Shown piece after piece: positions 35,481 to 44,782 of a DNA stretch of 64,000 nt (the first letter of the stretch is position 1; every line of letters begins with the position of its first letter). This DNA comes from Ferruginibacter paludis (GTDB lineage Bacteria > Bacteroidota > Bacteroidia > Chitinophagales > Chitinophagaceae). Position numbers and translations under genes: made by a program. The stretch lies in contig NZ_JAUFQJ010000004.1 of NCBI RefSeq assembly GCF_030409685.1, positions 124,001 to 188,000 on the forward strand, given 5' to 3'. The notes beneath the pieces were generated by a model that saw only the letters and a program-made list of their open reading frames with translations, was not told the DNA's origin and did not search any database.

Positions 35481-35783
35481 ATGACATTTCATCAAATGAT
35501 ACAATCAGACAAACCCGTGCTGGTAGATTTTTCAGCTGAATGGTGTGGCCCCTGCAAAATGATGGCGCCCATTTTAAAAGAAGTAAAAAAAGAAATTGGT
35601 GACTCGGCTACCATCATTAAGGTAGACGTGGATAAAAATCCCGCTGCAGCCAGCGAATACCAGGTGCAGGGTGTACCAACCCTGATTCTGTTTAAAAATG
35701 GTAAACAGCTGTGGCGGCAAAGTGGCGTTGTCCAAAAATCCGGCCTCGTAAGCATCATTCAAAAATTTACAGTTAACTCCTGA
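35481..35783 (+). CDS. Thioredoxin
   Basis: 100 residues from the ATG at 35481 (the open frame begins earlier but the fold starts here). Redox motif WCGPCKMMAP with Cys22/Cys25, then VDVDKNPAAASEYQVQGVPTLILFKNG with the cis-Pro. Cytosolic disulfide reductase. It precedes the universal stress protein cluster, separated by 270 bases with no other gene, so it is likely a separate unit of the same stress block. Confidence 0.93.
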   Translation: MTFHQMIQSDKPVLVDFSAEWCGPCKMMAPILKEVKKEIGDSATIIKVDVDKNPAAASEYQVQGVPTLILFKNGKQLWRQSGVVQKSGLVSIIQKFTVNS

Positions 35784-36056
35784 TCCGCCGCTTGCCAATA
35801 ATGGCTACAATCTGCCCATAAATGTATACATACAACACTGTAGTCATTCCACTTTTAAAATAGAGGTGGTGGTTACATTTTTGATTGACTATATAACTTA
35901 GTTAAGCTCTCGTTGCTATCTTACCTGACTGTTTTTCTCCTTGCATCAATTACTGACCAAAATCACCTTTTCTATTATCTGCTATCATTTGTTGGCACTG
36001 CGTGCCGTTTTACTTTCATGCAATATTGAAGTACTTAACAAGCAAAAAAAAGCTGT

Positions 36057-36878
36057 ATGAAAAAGATAATCATCGCATTTGACAATACTCATTTTTCCGA
36101 AGGTGCTTTTGAATTTGCCCGAAGGTTAAATGAGCTACAACCGGTTTTACTTACTGGTATTTTTTTGCCACAGGCTGAAATTGCCTACCTCTGGAGTTAT
36201 GCCGGAGGGGTAAGCGTGCCATTTATTCCCCAACTGGAAACAGATGATGCAGAAATGGTAATGGAAAATATTGAGCATTTTAAAAAACAATGCATCAGCA
36301 ACAATATCGACTTCAGGGTACACAAAGATTTCTATGATCTTGCGCTGCCGGAGTTAAAAAAAGAAAGTCGTTTTGCAGACCTGTTATTAATTGGCACCGA
36401 AAGCTTTTACAAAAACATGGGCACACATATGCCCAATGAATATTTACGCGATACCCTGCACGATATTGCCTGCCCGGTGTTGCTGGTGCCTGAAAAATAT
36501 GATTTTCCCGAAAGCATTATCCTCGCATATGACGGAAGCAATGAAGCCGTATTTGCCATTAAGCAGTTTGCGTATCTTTTTCCAGAACTAACGGGGTTAA
36601 AAACGATGCTGGTATATGCCCACAAAGACGCTTCAAAAGATATACCTGATAAGATACAGATTGAAGAACTGGCGGCCAGGCATTTCAGCGATCTCACTTT
36701 ATTTAAGTTGAATACAGATCCCAAAAAAAACTTCAGTTCCTGGGTGAACCAGGCAAAATCGGCCATACTGGTAAGCGGCTCTTATGGACGGTCCGGCATA
36801 TCCCAGCTCTTTAAAAACAGCTTTATCCAGGACATAATAACCGATCATAAGCTGCCCGTCTTTATCGCTCATAAATAA
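36057..36878 (+). CDS. Universal stress protein, two Usp domains (copy 1)
   Basis: 273 residues, two Usp domains. Domain 1 starts MKKIIIAFDNTHFSEGAFEFA, domain 2 at SIILAYDGSNEAVFAI. The end of domain 2, LVSGSYGRSGISQLFKNSF, resembles the ATP-binding GxxGx9G(S/T) but has Asn for the third Gly. First of three tandem copies on one strand. Such proteins respond to starvation and low oxygen. Confidence 0.9.
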   Translation: MKKIIIAFDNTHFSEGAFEFARRLNELQPVLLTGIFLPQAEIAYLWSYAGGVSVPFIPQLETDDAEMVMENIEHFKKQCISNNIDFRVHKDFYDLALPELKKESRFADLLLIGTESFYKNMGTHMPNEYLRDTLHDIACPVLLVPEKYDFPESIILAYDGSNEAVFAIKQFAYLFPELTGLKTMLVYAHKDASKDIPDKIQIEELAARHFSDLTLFKLNTDPKKNFSSWVNQAKSAILVSGSYGRSGISQLFKNSFIQDIITDHKLPVFIAHK

Positions 36879-36961
36879 CTTGCAGAACGGATTTTGCTAT
36901 ACTACCGCCAATTGCCAGCGTTGTGTAACCGCAGAATACGTTACCTGAAAATATTTTAACA

Positions 36962-37801
36962 ATGGAAAAGATTCTTTTAGCAATTGATGCCAGGGTAGTA
37001 AATAAGAATTCGCTGGAGTTTGCCTGTTACCTTGCCAGGTTAACAAGATCGAAAGTAACAGGGGTGTTTTTAGAAAACCTGGTAGCAGATGAAAAACCCG
37101 TCTTGAAAAAAGCCTATGGCAGGGCCTATGTAAACTGGGAGATAAATGAGGCTTCGCAGGAATATCAAACCAAAGTACAACTGATTGAGAACAATGTCCG
37201 GCTTTTTAAAGAAAGCTGCATACAGCAGGAAGTATGCTTTCAGCTGCACCGTGACCTGGGTGTGCCAGAGACAGACCTCCTGGAAGAAACCCGTTTTGCA
37301 GATATACTTGTAGCAGATGCGGCGCTGAGTTTTACAAAACAATTTGCAGGCACACCGAGTAGTTTTGTAAAAAATATTCTTACAAAAGCAGAATGCCCGG
37401 TGATTATTGCACCAGAAAGCTTTGACGGAATTGATGAAATTGTATTCACCTACAATGGATCCGCATCATCATTGTTTGCAATCAAACAATTCACCTACCT
37501 GTTGCCGGAGCTGAGCAATAAAAAGGCAACTATACTTCAGATAAATGAAGCCGGCGAATGGCATGATCCTGATAAATACAAATTTAAAGAATGGCTGAAG
37601 GATCATTATACCGACCTTCACTTTGAAGCGCAAAAAGGAAAAACGGATAGCATTTTATTTGAAGCTTTGTTTACCAGAAAAAATATGCTCCTGGTGATGG
37701 GATCGTACGGTAGAAATGCCTTATCACAGTTTATACAAACCAGTCATGCGGATATGCTTATTAAAACGGTAGCCCACCCCATCTTTATAACACACCGGTA
37801 A
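36962..37801 (+). CDS. Universal stress protein, two Usp domains (copy 2)
   Basis: 279 residues. Domain 1 begins MEKILLAIDARVVNKNSLEFA, domain 2 at EIVFTYNGSASSLFAIKQF. Ending VMGSYGRNALSQFIQTSHADML is the ATP-loop equivalent, with Thr replacing the third Gly. It lies 83 bases after copy 1 and 51 before copy 3; high similarity in layout suggests tandem duplication and one operon. Confidence 0.9.
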   Translation: MEKILLAIDARVVNKNSLEFACYLARLTRSKVTGVFLENLVADEKPVLKKAYGRAYVNWEINEASQEYQTKVQLIENNVRLFKESCIQQEVCFQLHRDLGVPETDLLEETRFADILVADAALSFTKQFAGTPSSFVKNILTKAECPVIIAPESFDGIDEIVFTYNGSASSLFAIKQFTYLLPELSNKKATILQINEAGEWHDPDKYKFKEWLKDHYTDLHFEAQKGKTDSILFEALFTRKNMLLVMGSYGRNALSQFIQTSHADMLIKTVAHPIFITHR

Positions 37802-37852
37802 ACTGCTACGGCCTAAACCATATTGCAATCATTTATAAACAGAACCATGTAT

Positions 37853-38692
37853 ATGAAAAAAATAATCGCCGCATTTGACGGACTTAATTATGCAGAAAAT
37901 ACAGAAGCATATGCTGTGCAAATTGCCCGGCAGGAAAAGATGCATTTGTTTGGAATATTTTTAGACGACCCTACTTACACCAGTTATAAAATTTACGACC
38001 TTATTACAAAAGAAGGTGTAAACAATACTAAGCTTAAAAAACTGGAAGCAAAAGATAAAGCTACCCGTACCGCAGCGGCCGAAAATTTTGAAAGCGCCTG
38101 CCGGAAATCCGGTCTTACCTATGCCATACACCACGACCACAACACACCTATACTGGAACTGAAACATGAAAGCATTTATGCCGACCTGCTGGTAATTAAT
38201 GCAAAAGAAACATTGACACATTACCCCGAGAAAGTGCCTACCCGTTTTATCCGCGACCTGCTGACCGATGCGCAATGTCCGGTGTTGCTGGTGCAGGATA
38301 CTTACCAGCCTATCAATAAAATAATTTTGCTCTTTGATGGTGAGCCAACATCAGTGCACGCCATCAAAATGTTCAGCTACCTGCTGCCGCATTTAAAGGA
38401 ACTGGAAACAGAAGTAATTTCAGTAAAACCTGCTGACACTTCACTGCATGTGCCCGATAATAAACTGATGAAAGAGTTTATGAAAAGGCACTATCCCAAT
38501 GCCAGTTATACCATTGTTAAAGGCTGGCCGGAAGATGAAATTGTAAAACGGTTAAAAAAACAGGCAACCGGAGCGCTGGTCGTTTTGGGTGCCTACAAAA
38601 GGGGCAGTGTGAGCCGCTGGCTGCGGGAAAGTATGGCAGATACCCTGATGAAGGAAATAAAACTGCCACTTTTTATAGCCCATAATAAATAG
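37853..38692 (+). CDS. Universal stress protein, two Usp domains (copy 3)
   Basis: 279 residues from the ATG at 37853, which matches the MKK/MEK openings of the other copies; an ATG 2 codons before is possible. Domain 1 MKKIIAAFDGLNYAENTEAYA, domain 2 IILLFDGEPTSVHAIKMF. The ATP loop is degenerate (VLGAYKRGSVSRWLRES), so this copy may not bind ATP. Last gene of the tandem. Confidence 0.88.
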   Translation: MKKIIAAFDGLNYAENTEAYAVQIARQEKMHLFGIFLDDPTYTSYKIYDLITKEGVNNTKLKKLEAKDKATRTAAAENFESACRKSGLTYAIHHDHNTPILELKHESIYADLLVINAKETLTHYPEKVPTRFIRDLLTDAQCPVLLVQDTYQPINKIILLFDGEPTSVHAIKMFSYLLPHLKELETEVISVKPADTSLHVPDNKLMKEFMKRHYPNASYTIVKGWPEDEIVKRLKKQATGALVVLGAYKRGSVSRWLRESMADTLMKEIKLPLFIAHNK

Positions 38693-39053
38693 CCATGCTG
38701 TTGAAGTGAATATCTATTCAAAAATGTTAGCTCAAGGCAAATAATAACCAGGCATCGCTAACGGAAGTGCTTGCTGAAGCTGCTGATACTAAATTATGCA
38801 CGGACCCTGTATATTTCTATAAATCCGATCGCAGCGCAGACCATTTACACGTAAGATGGAATGATGGTTAGTACCTTTTTTAAACCACTCAATTTTTTCA
38901 GCTGCCTGTAAACAGCAGTTAGCAACCAAATGTTGACAGCATTTTTTAGCAATTGAAATACACCTGAACGCAGGTATTGAAAAAAGTCTGGTAAATTTGG
39001 TTTGTTTAACAAAAAAAGGAGTTAACGGCAGCAGCTTACTTGCAGCCAAATCT
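38693..39053. other. Intergenic stretch with a probable promoter
   Basis: No gene is supported in these 361 bases; open frames on both strands are unlikely. A TAAATTTG -7 box at 38992-38999 probably drives the metal-dependent hydrolase gene. No terminator hairpin of the Usp operon is evident. Confidence 0.4.
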
Positions 39054-40064
39054 ATGGATTCACTTACACATATTGCCCTGGGCGCTTGTATGGGCGAGGC
39101 TTTTGCAGGCAAAACGCTGGGTAAAAAAGCCATGCTGTGGGGCGCATTGGCCCAAAGTATTCCCGATATCGATTTTGTTTCCTCTTTTTGGTTAGATACC
39201 ACTTCCGCTTTGCTGGCACACCGCGGCTTTACACACTCCCTGTTGTTTTGTGCGCTTATTACACCCCTGTTTGCGTGGGCGGCTGAACGGCTGCACAGGC
39301 CGCATGATATCCGTTTAAAAAAATGGTTGTTGTTTTTTGGAGGTGTAATTTTCATCCATATTTTTATTGATGCCTTTAATAACTACGGTGTTGGCTGGTT
39401 TGAACCTTTTAATCACCGGCGCATCAGTTTCAATGCCATTTATGTTGCAGATCCATTTTTCTCCATCTGGCCAGCAATTGCCTGCGGAGCCTTGATAGGT
39501 ATTAGAAAAAGTAACAACCGCCGAAAAAAATGGTGGCAGGCAGGGCTTGGCCTGAGTGCCCTTTACCTGGTGTATTGTTTGTTCAATAAATCTATCATCA
39601 ACCGTAATGTAGAAGATATCTTACAGCGGCAACACATTCACTATACACAATATTTTACAACGCCCGCACCCTTGCAAAACTGGCTATGGTTTGTGGTGGC
39701 TGGCGATAGCAAGGGATACTACGTTGGGTACCGTTCTGTTTTTGACAGTAAAAAAGAAATGAGTCTTCAGTATTTCTCCCGAAACGATTCATTGCTTCAA
39801 CCCTATTCACGGCAGGAAAATCTACAGCAACTCATTCGTTTTTCGCAACAATTTTATACGGTAGAAAAAAGGAATGACACGTTGCTTTTTAATGACCTCC
39901 GTTTTGGACAGGTAATTGGCTGGCAAAATCCAAAAGAAAAATTCGCCTTTCATTATTTTTTGCAATACCCTGCTGAAAATAAACTCGTAGTGCAACGCGG
40001 GCGTTTCCAGGGATGGACGAGCCAAACGATTGAAGCATTAATCAAAAGAATAAAAGGAAATTAA
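39054..40064 (+). CDS. DUF457/YdjM-like membrane-bound metal-dependent hydrolase
   Basis: 336 residues from the ATG at 39054, giving the standard MDSLTHIALGACMGEAF start; the frame runs 19 codons upstream. Motifs of the YdjM/YbcI family: DSLTHIALG, PDIDFV, HRGFTHS, FIHIFIDAFNNYG. These His/Asp sets could bind a metal. Four to five transmembrane helices in the first ~190 residues, then a soluble region of ~140 residues. The family is linked with SOS-induced membrane proteins in E. coli, but no activity is proven. Confidence 0.85.
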   Translation: MDSLTHIALGACMGEAFAGKTLGKKAMLWGALAQSIPDIDFVSSFWLDTTSALLAHRGFTHSLLFCALITPLFAWAAERLHRPHDIRLKKWLLFFGGVIFIHIFIDAFNNYGVGWFEPFNHRRISFNAIYVADPFFSIWPAIACGALIGIRKSNNRRKKWWQAGLGLSALYLVYCLFNKSIINRNVEDILQRQHIHYTQYFTTPAPLQNWLWFVVAGDSKGYYVGYRSVFDSKKEMSLQYFSRNDSLLQPYSRQENLQQLIRFSQQFYTVEKRNDTLLFNDLRFGQVIGWQNPKEKFAFHYFLQYPAENKLVVQRGRFQGWTSQTIEALIKRIKGN

Positions 40065-40274
40065 CGCAGCAAATAAGCGCTTGTTATTTCTTCAATGGCG
40101 GGTTGCGTTATTATTCTTCCTCTCCCCAAAATGAATAACCAACTGACGGCCATCATTGTTTATAATAATGGTTGCTATTACTTTTATCTGTGAACACATG
40201 GGATGATGGAACTTCGCTGGCATGAACAGCTTACAGTATGCAATTCAACCTCTTTGAGCCGCAAAACAAATCAA

Positions 40275-40817
40275 ATGAAAGAAGGGAAAAATTTCTCCGG
40301 ATGGAGAATAAAACTTGAAAAAGCAATAGCCCCTAAAATAGTAGAAGTGCCCGAGAAATGGGCCAGCAAAATAGGACACGGAAAGATGCTTGTACCAACT
40401 CCCATGCTTGTTGATGGAGTTATAAAAAAAATACCGAAAGGCCAACTCGCAACAGTAAATACTATCCGCAGCTTCCTGGCACAAAAGTTTAACGCAGACA
40501 TGACTTGCCCATTGACCACCGGCATTTTTTTAAACATTGCAGCACATGCCGCCGAAGAAGACAAGGTGAAAGGTGAAAAGAAAATTACCCCCTACTGGCG
40601 TGTGCTGAGAGAAGGAGGTTTTCTAAACCCAAAATTTCCCGGCGGCGCAATCATGCAGTCTATTTATTTAAAAAGAGAAGGATTTGAGGTAATACATGGT
40701 AAAGGAAAAGACTTGTTTTTTGTAAAAGATTATGATAAAAAATTAGTCGTATTGAATCCACATATACAAGGAAAAAGTTTCAAAAAAAAGGTAATTGCTA
40801 AAACCAGCATGATATGA
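40275..40817 (+). CDS. MGMT/Atl-like DNA-alkylation-type domain protein
   Basis: 180 residues from the ATG at 40275. The central region, KIPKGQLATVNTIRSFLAQK and ITPYWRVLREGGFLNPKFPGG, looks like the winged-helix DNA-binding part of O6-alkylguanine-DNA alkyltransferases and Atl proteins. The alkyl-acceptor PCHRV motif is absent, so it cannot be a suicide repair enzyme; an Atl-like recognition role is possible. Overlaps the next gene by 3 bases. Confidence 0.7.
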   Translation: MKEGKNFSGWRIKLEKAIAPKIVEVPEKWASKIGHGKMLVPTPMLVDGVIKKIPKGQLATVNTIRSFLAQKFNADMTCPLTTGIFLNIAAHAAEEDKVKGEKKITPYWRVLREGGFLNPKFPGGAIMQSIYLKREGFEVIHGKGKDLFFVKDYDKKLVVLNPHIQGKSFKKKVIAKTSMI

Positions 40818-41269
40818 TTGGCATTTTATCAGCAGGCGAAGTTGAGTTGCTTTTGAAAATACAGGTAGTTGGCCATTTAGGTTGCACTGACGGCTACAAC
40901 ACCTATGTGTATCCTGTTAATTATGTATACGATGATCATTTTATTTTTTGCCATTCAACGCCCGGTGCAAAACTGGATATGATGCGAAAAAATAACCGCG
41001 TGTGCTTGCAGGTTGAGGAATGTATTGATTTTACACATTGGAAAAGTGTGATGGTACAAGGCATTTTTCAGGAACTGGAAGAAGAACGGGACCGTTATAC
41101 AGCGATGAAAATGTTTGCCGAAAAAAATTTATACCAAAAAATAAATCAGCCGGTTTTGCCGCATAATACCACTGTTAACGGTACGCAAGTAAAATGGCAT
41201 GTAAAAAACCGTCCGGTATTTTTCCGGATTGTTATTGATGAAAAAACGGGCCGCTACGAAGATGATTAG
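40814..41269 (+). CDS. Pyridoxamine 5'-phosphate oxidase-family (FMN-binding split barrel) protein
   Basis: 151 residues with a split-barrel fold typical of NimA-like flavoproteins: VVGHLGCTDGYNTYVYPVNYVYDDHFIF, SVMVQGIFQELEE, and a VFFRIVIDEKTGR ending. It would bind FMN or F420-like cofactors and may reduce small molecules. Start and stop of the pair overlap (ATGA), so translation is coupled with the MGMT-like protein. Confidence 0.8.
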   Translation: MIGILSAGEVELLLKIQVVGHLGCTDGYNTYVYPVNYVYDDHFIFCHSTPGAKLDMMRKNNRVCLQVEECIDFTHWKSVMVQGIFQELEEERDRYTAMKMFAEKNLYQKINQPVLPHNTTVNGTQVKWHVKNRPVFFRIVIDEKTGRYEDD

Positions 41270-41382
41270 CCTGCCGTCCATAAAGTTTCCTTTTTATTTT
41301 ATTGAGCAACTTTTAAAAGCAATGGCGAAAGCAGTATTTTGACGGGTACACAAATTCGCTGCCATTAATATTCAGGGGGGTG

Positions 41383-41444
41383 ATGTCATTCATCTTTTCG
41401 ATTGATTCATGTCATAATACTGGCGGAGAATTGCGCTAACTTTA
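41383..41444 (+). promoter_or_regulatory. PfkB promoter with two direct ATGTCAT motifs
   Basis: ATGTCAT occurs at 41383-41389 and 41409-41415, 26 bases apart (about 2.5 helical turns), upstream of a TAACTTTA -7 box at 41437-41444. The second copy overlaps where a -33 box would be, a layout typical of an activator-dependent promoter. Related ATGTCA or GTCAT cores are in front of the histidine kinase and hyaA genes. Confidence 0.45.
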
Positions 41445-41462
41445 TCAACAATTCTACACTTT

Positions 41463-42398
41463 ATGCATCGCATTGTTACGATTACGTTTAGCCCCTGTAT
41501 TGATAAAAGTACTTCCGTCGCTGCTTTACTTCCTGAAAAAAAATTGGCGTGCGCCACTCCCAAACTGGAGCCGGGCGGTGGTGGCATTAATGTAGCCCGG
41601 GCCATCAAAAAGTTGGGTGGCGTTGCAACAGCCATTTACCCTTCCGGCGGCTACACCGGTCGTTATTTCGATCACCTCCTCGAAAAAGAAAATATTCCGG
41701 TTGTGATCATCAACTCATCCAATGAAACGAGGGAAAATATTATCGTATACGATGACAGCACCGGCAACCAGTACCGTTTTGGTATGCCCGGTACTCCGTT
41801 GAATGATGCGGAATGGAAAGCATGCCTGCAGGCTGTAAAAGATATTGACGACATTGGGTTTATTGTCGCCAGTGGAAGTTTGCCACCGGGCGTACCGCTT
41901 AACATTTATGCGCAACTGGCAAGGCTGGCCAAAAATAAGGGAGCGAAATTTGTTGTTGATACCTCCGGCGAAGCATTGAAAGAAGCTGCAGACGAAGGTG
42001 TGTATCTTTTAAAACCGAATCTTGGGGAACTATGCACGCTGGCCGGGAAAACAGCTTTATTGCCAGCAGACATTTTAGTTGTTGCAAGGCAAATAATTGC
42101 TGCCGGCAAATGTGAAGTGCTGGTGATATCCATGGGGGCACAAGGTGCCATGCTGGTTACAAAAGAACTGGCGGAAATTATTACTCCGCCGGACGTAAAA
42201 AGAAAAAGCACTGTGGGAGCGGGTGACAGCATGGTGGCCGGAATTGTTTGGCATCTTTCAAATGGACATGAACTCATGGAAGCTGTGCAGTTTGGCGTTG
42301 CCTGCGGTACTGCGGCTACGTTAAATGAAGGAACACAATTATGTAATAAAGAGGACGTGGAATTAATATTTGATCAACTCAAAATAGCTGTTCAATAA
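41463..42398 (+). CDS. PfkB-family hexose-phosphate kinase (6-phosphofructokinase II/1-phosphofructokinase)
   Basis: 311 residues of the ribokinase fold. Substrate motif EPGGGGINVARAIKKLGG near residue 38 and ATP/catalytic motif VGAGDSMVAGIVWHL near residue 255 with the catalytic Asp. It phosphorylates fructose-6-P or fructose-1-P. The class I aldolase follows 55 bases later, so the pair could run F6P or F1P to triose phosphates. In several bacteria PfkB is part of anaerobic or stress regulons with Usp genes, as here. Confidence 0.9.
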   Translation: MHRIVTITFSPCIDKSTSVAALLPEKKLACATPKLEPGGGGINVARAIKKLGGVATAIYPSGGYTGRYFDHLLEKENIPVVIINSSNETRENIIVYDDSTGNQYRFGMPGTPLNDAEWKACLQAVKDIDDIGFIVASGSLPPGVPLNIYAQLARLAKNKGAKFVVDTSGEALKEAADEGVYLLKPNLGELCTLAGKTALLPADILVVARQIIAAGKCEVLVISMGAQGAMLVTKELAEIITPPDVKRKSTVGAGDSMVAGIVWHLSNGHELMEAVQFGVACGTAATLNEGTQLCNKEDVELIFDQLKIAVQ

Positions 42399-42453
42399 AT
42401 GTGCCTGTAAATATTAGAAAAGTTCGTTTGTTAATTCAACATAAAATACAATC

Positions 42454-43527
42454 ATGACTACCGACGAAATAACCGCCCTGATTGGCGACAAAAATGCAGC
42501 CCTGCTTTCTCATACCTGCGAAACGGTTACAAAAGATTTATTGCACCTGCCCTCGCCGGATTTCATTGACAAGGTGCTGAGCCAGTCCAACAGGAGCAAT
42601 CAAACATTGCGCAGCCTGGCGTCTGTTTATAAACACGGACGGTTAAGTGGCACGGGTTATCTTTCAATATTACCCGTTGACCAGGGCGTTGAACACAGTG
42701 CAGGAGCTTCCTTTGCGCCTAACCCAATTTATTTTGATCCGGAAAATATTATCCGCCTTGCAATAGAGGGCGGCTGTAACGCTGTGGCTTCCACCATTGG
42801 CGGCCTGGCGATGCTTTCCAGAAAATATGCGCACCAGATACCATTTATTGTAAAACTAAATCACAACGAATTACTTACATACCCAAATAAATTCGACCAG
42901 GTAATATTCGGTTCGGTACGGGAGGCATGGAATATGGGTGCAGCGGCCGTTGGAGCCACTATCTATTTTGGCAGTGAAGAAAGCGACCGGCAGATAAAGG
43001 AAGTAAGCCAGCTTTTTGAGGAAGCGCATTCTCTTGGAATGGCAACTGTTTTATGGTGTTATTTAAGAAACCGGGTTTTTAAAAGAGCCGATGCCGATTA
43101 TCACGTTTCTGCAGATCTTACCGGGCAGGCCAATTACCTGGGCGTAACCATACAGGCTGACATCATTAAACAAAAATTACCAGCCAACAACGGCGGCTAT
43201 AAAATGCTGAATTCAGAAAGCATGAGTTACGGAAAATGGGACGAACGGATGTATACAGAACTTACTACTGCTAACCCGATAGACCTTTGCCGTTACCAGG
43301 TACTCAATTGTTTTATGGGCCGGGCGGGGCTGATCAATTCCGGCGGTGCATCTGCAGGCGAAACTGATTTAAAGGAAGCGGTTCTAACGGCAATCATCAA
43401 CAAACGTGCTGGCGGCACTGGCCTCATTTCGGGCCGAAAGGCCTTTCAGCGGCCGTTTACAGAGGGCATTGCGCTGCTGAATGCTATACAGGATGTTTAC
43501 CTGGATGAAGCAATTACTGTTGCATGA
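42454..43527 (+). CDS. fbaB: Class I fructose-bisphosphate aldolase (FbaB/DhnA type)
   Basis: 357 residues. DhnA-type features: [19 protein letters not shown] near residue 70, [20 protein letters not shown], and a Schiff-base lysine in [13 protein letters not shown] (about residue 239). Cleaves fructose-1,6-bisphosphate by a Schiff base rather than a zinc mechanism. Follows the PfkB kinase gene on the same strand and is likely co-transcribed. Confidence 0.93.
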   Translation: MTTDEITALIGDKNAALLSHTCETVTKDLLHLPSPDFIDKVLSQSNRSNQTLRSLASVYKHGRLSGTGYLSILPVDQGVEHSAGASFAPNPIYFDPENIIRLAIEGGCNAVASTIGGLAMLSRKYAHQIPFIVKLNHNELLTYPNKFDQVIFGSVREAWNMGAAAVGATIYFGSEESDRQIKEVSQLFEEAHSLGMATVLWCYLRNRVFKRADADYHVSADLTGQANYLGVTIQADIIKQKLPANNGGYKMLNSESMSYGKWDERMYTELTTANPIDLCRYQVLNCFMGRAGLINSGGASAGETDLKEAVLTAIINKRAGGTGLISGRKAFQRPFTEGIALLNAIQDVYLDEAITVA

Positions 43528-43699
43528 TCTTTTTGTAAATTGTCTCTGCAGGTTAATAAAACAAATGCTGCAACGGTTAAGGTTTGGTAAAACAAACGAG
43601 CCCGATCCAAATTCATACAACATAAAGTAATGAAGCGGCTGAATAAATTGTGTAACTTTTGGCTTTTATTAACGGCCATAATGCCGTAAAAAAATATCT

Positions 43700-44782
43700 A
43701 TGAGGCTTATTTTTTTTCTTTCCTTCGCTGCAACGCTGATAACATCCTGTAAAGACCGAACCGAAAAAACAAGTCCTGTTGTTCAGAATATTACGGAGTC
43801 GGTCTATGCTTCCGGCATTGTTAAAACAAAAAATCAGTACCAGGTTTTTTCAACCATTAATGGTTTAATTAAAAAGATACTGGTAACCGAAGGAGACATG
43901 GTAAAAAAAGGCGACCCACTAATGATTGTGCAGAACGAAACCGCCCGGCTGAATATTGACAATGCCAGACTGGCTGCGGATTACGCCTCAGTAAGCGCCA
44001 ACCAGGATAAACTGGATGAGCTGAAACTGAACACAGAACTGGCAAAAAACAAGCTGGACAATGATGAACTGCAGCTTCAGAGACAACGCAATTTGTGGAG
44101 CCAGGGTATTGGCACAAAAAACGAACTGGAACAACGGGAGCTTGCTTTTAAGACTTCAGGCAACAATTACGAAGCCGCTGTTTTACGATTGAATGAGTTG
44201 AAAAAACAACTGAATTTTGCTGCGCAGCAGTCGCAAAAAAACTTACAGATCAGCAACAGCATCGCCGGCGATTTTATCATTAAAAGTGAGATCAGCGGTA
44301 AAGTGTACAACGTTTTAAAGGAAACAGGAGAAACGGTAAATATTCAAAGTGCTGTTGCTGTTATCGGCGACGCGGATGATTTTTTACTGGAACTGCAGGT
44401 AGATGAATATGATATTGCAAAAATAAGATTAGGTCAAAAAACGATGGTAAAACTGGATAGTTATAAAGGACAGGTTTTTGAAGCCACTATTTCAAAAATA
44501 AACCCCATCATGAACGACCGGTCCAAATCTTTTACGGTTGAAGCCACATTTGTAACAAAGCCTGCCACACTTTTTCCCAACCTCACCACCGAGTCAAACA
44601 TCATCATTCAAACCAAAGAACAGGCCTTATTGATACCGCGTACTTATTTACTGGATGATGACCATGTGCTGATGCAAAGCAAGGAAAAAAGAAAAATTAC
44701 CACCGGGCTTAAGGACTATCAGCAGGTAGAAATTGTAAGCGGACTTACTGCCAACGACGTTATTCTTAAGCCGGCAAAATGA
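43700..44782 (+). CDS. Periplasmic adaptor (MacA/HlyD-like) lipoprotein
   Basis: 360 residues. A lipoprotein signal ends with ITSC (Cys17). Domain order: biotinyl-lipoyl half (INGLIKKILVTEGDMVKKGDPL), a long coiled-coil hairpin (about 95-185), the second lipoyl half, a beta-barrel (LELQVDEYDIAKIRLGQKTMVKL), and a membrane-proximal end. Links an inner-membrane transporter to an outer-membrane exit. Overlaps the permease start (ATGA), so the three genes form one operon. Confidence 0.88.
   Translation: MRLIFFLSFAATLITSCKDRTEKTSPVVQNITESVYASGIVKTKNQYQVFSTINGLIKKILVTEGDMVKKGDPLMIVQNETARLNIDNARLAADYASVSANQDKLDELKLNTELAKNKLDNDELQLQRQRNLWSQGIGTKNELEQRELAFKTSGNNYEAAVLRLNELKKQLNFAAQQSQKNLQISNSIAGDFIIKSEISGKVYNVLKETGETVNIQSAVAVIGDADDFLLELQVDEYDIAKIRLGQKTMVKLDSYKGQVFEATISKINPIMNDRSKSFTVEATFVTKPATLFPNLTTESNIIIQTKEQALLIPRTYLLDDDHVLMQSKEKRKITTGLKDYQQVEIVSGLTANDVILKPAK

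Noticed and set aside
38789..39355. 188-codon minus-strand frame
   Set aside because: It runs antisense into the clear metal-dependent hydrolase gene and has no motif of its own.
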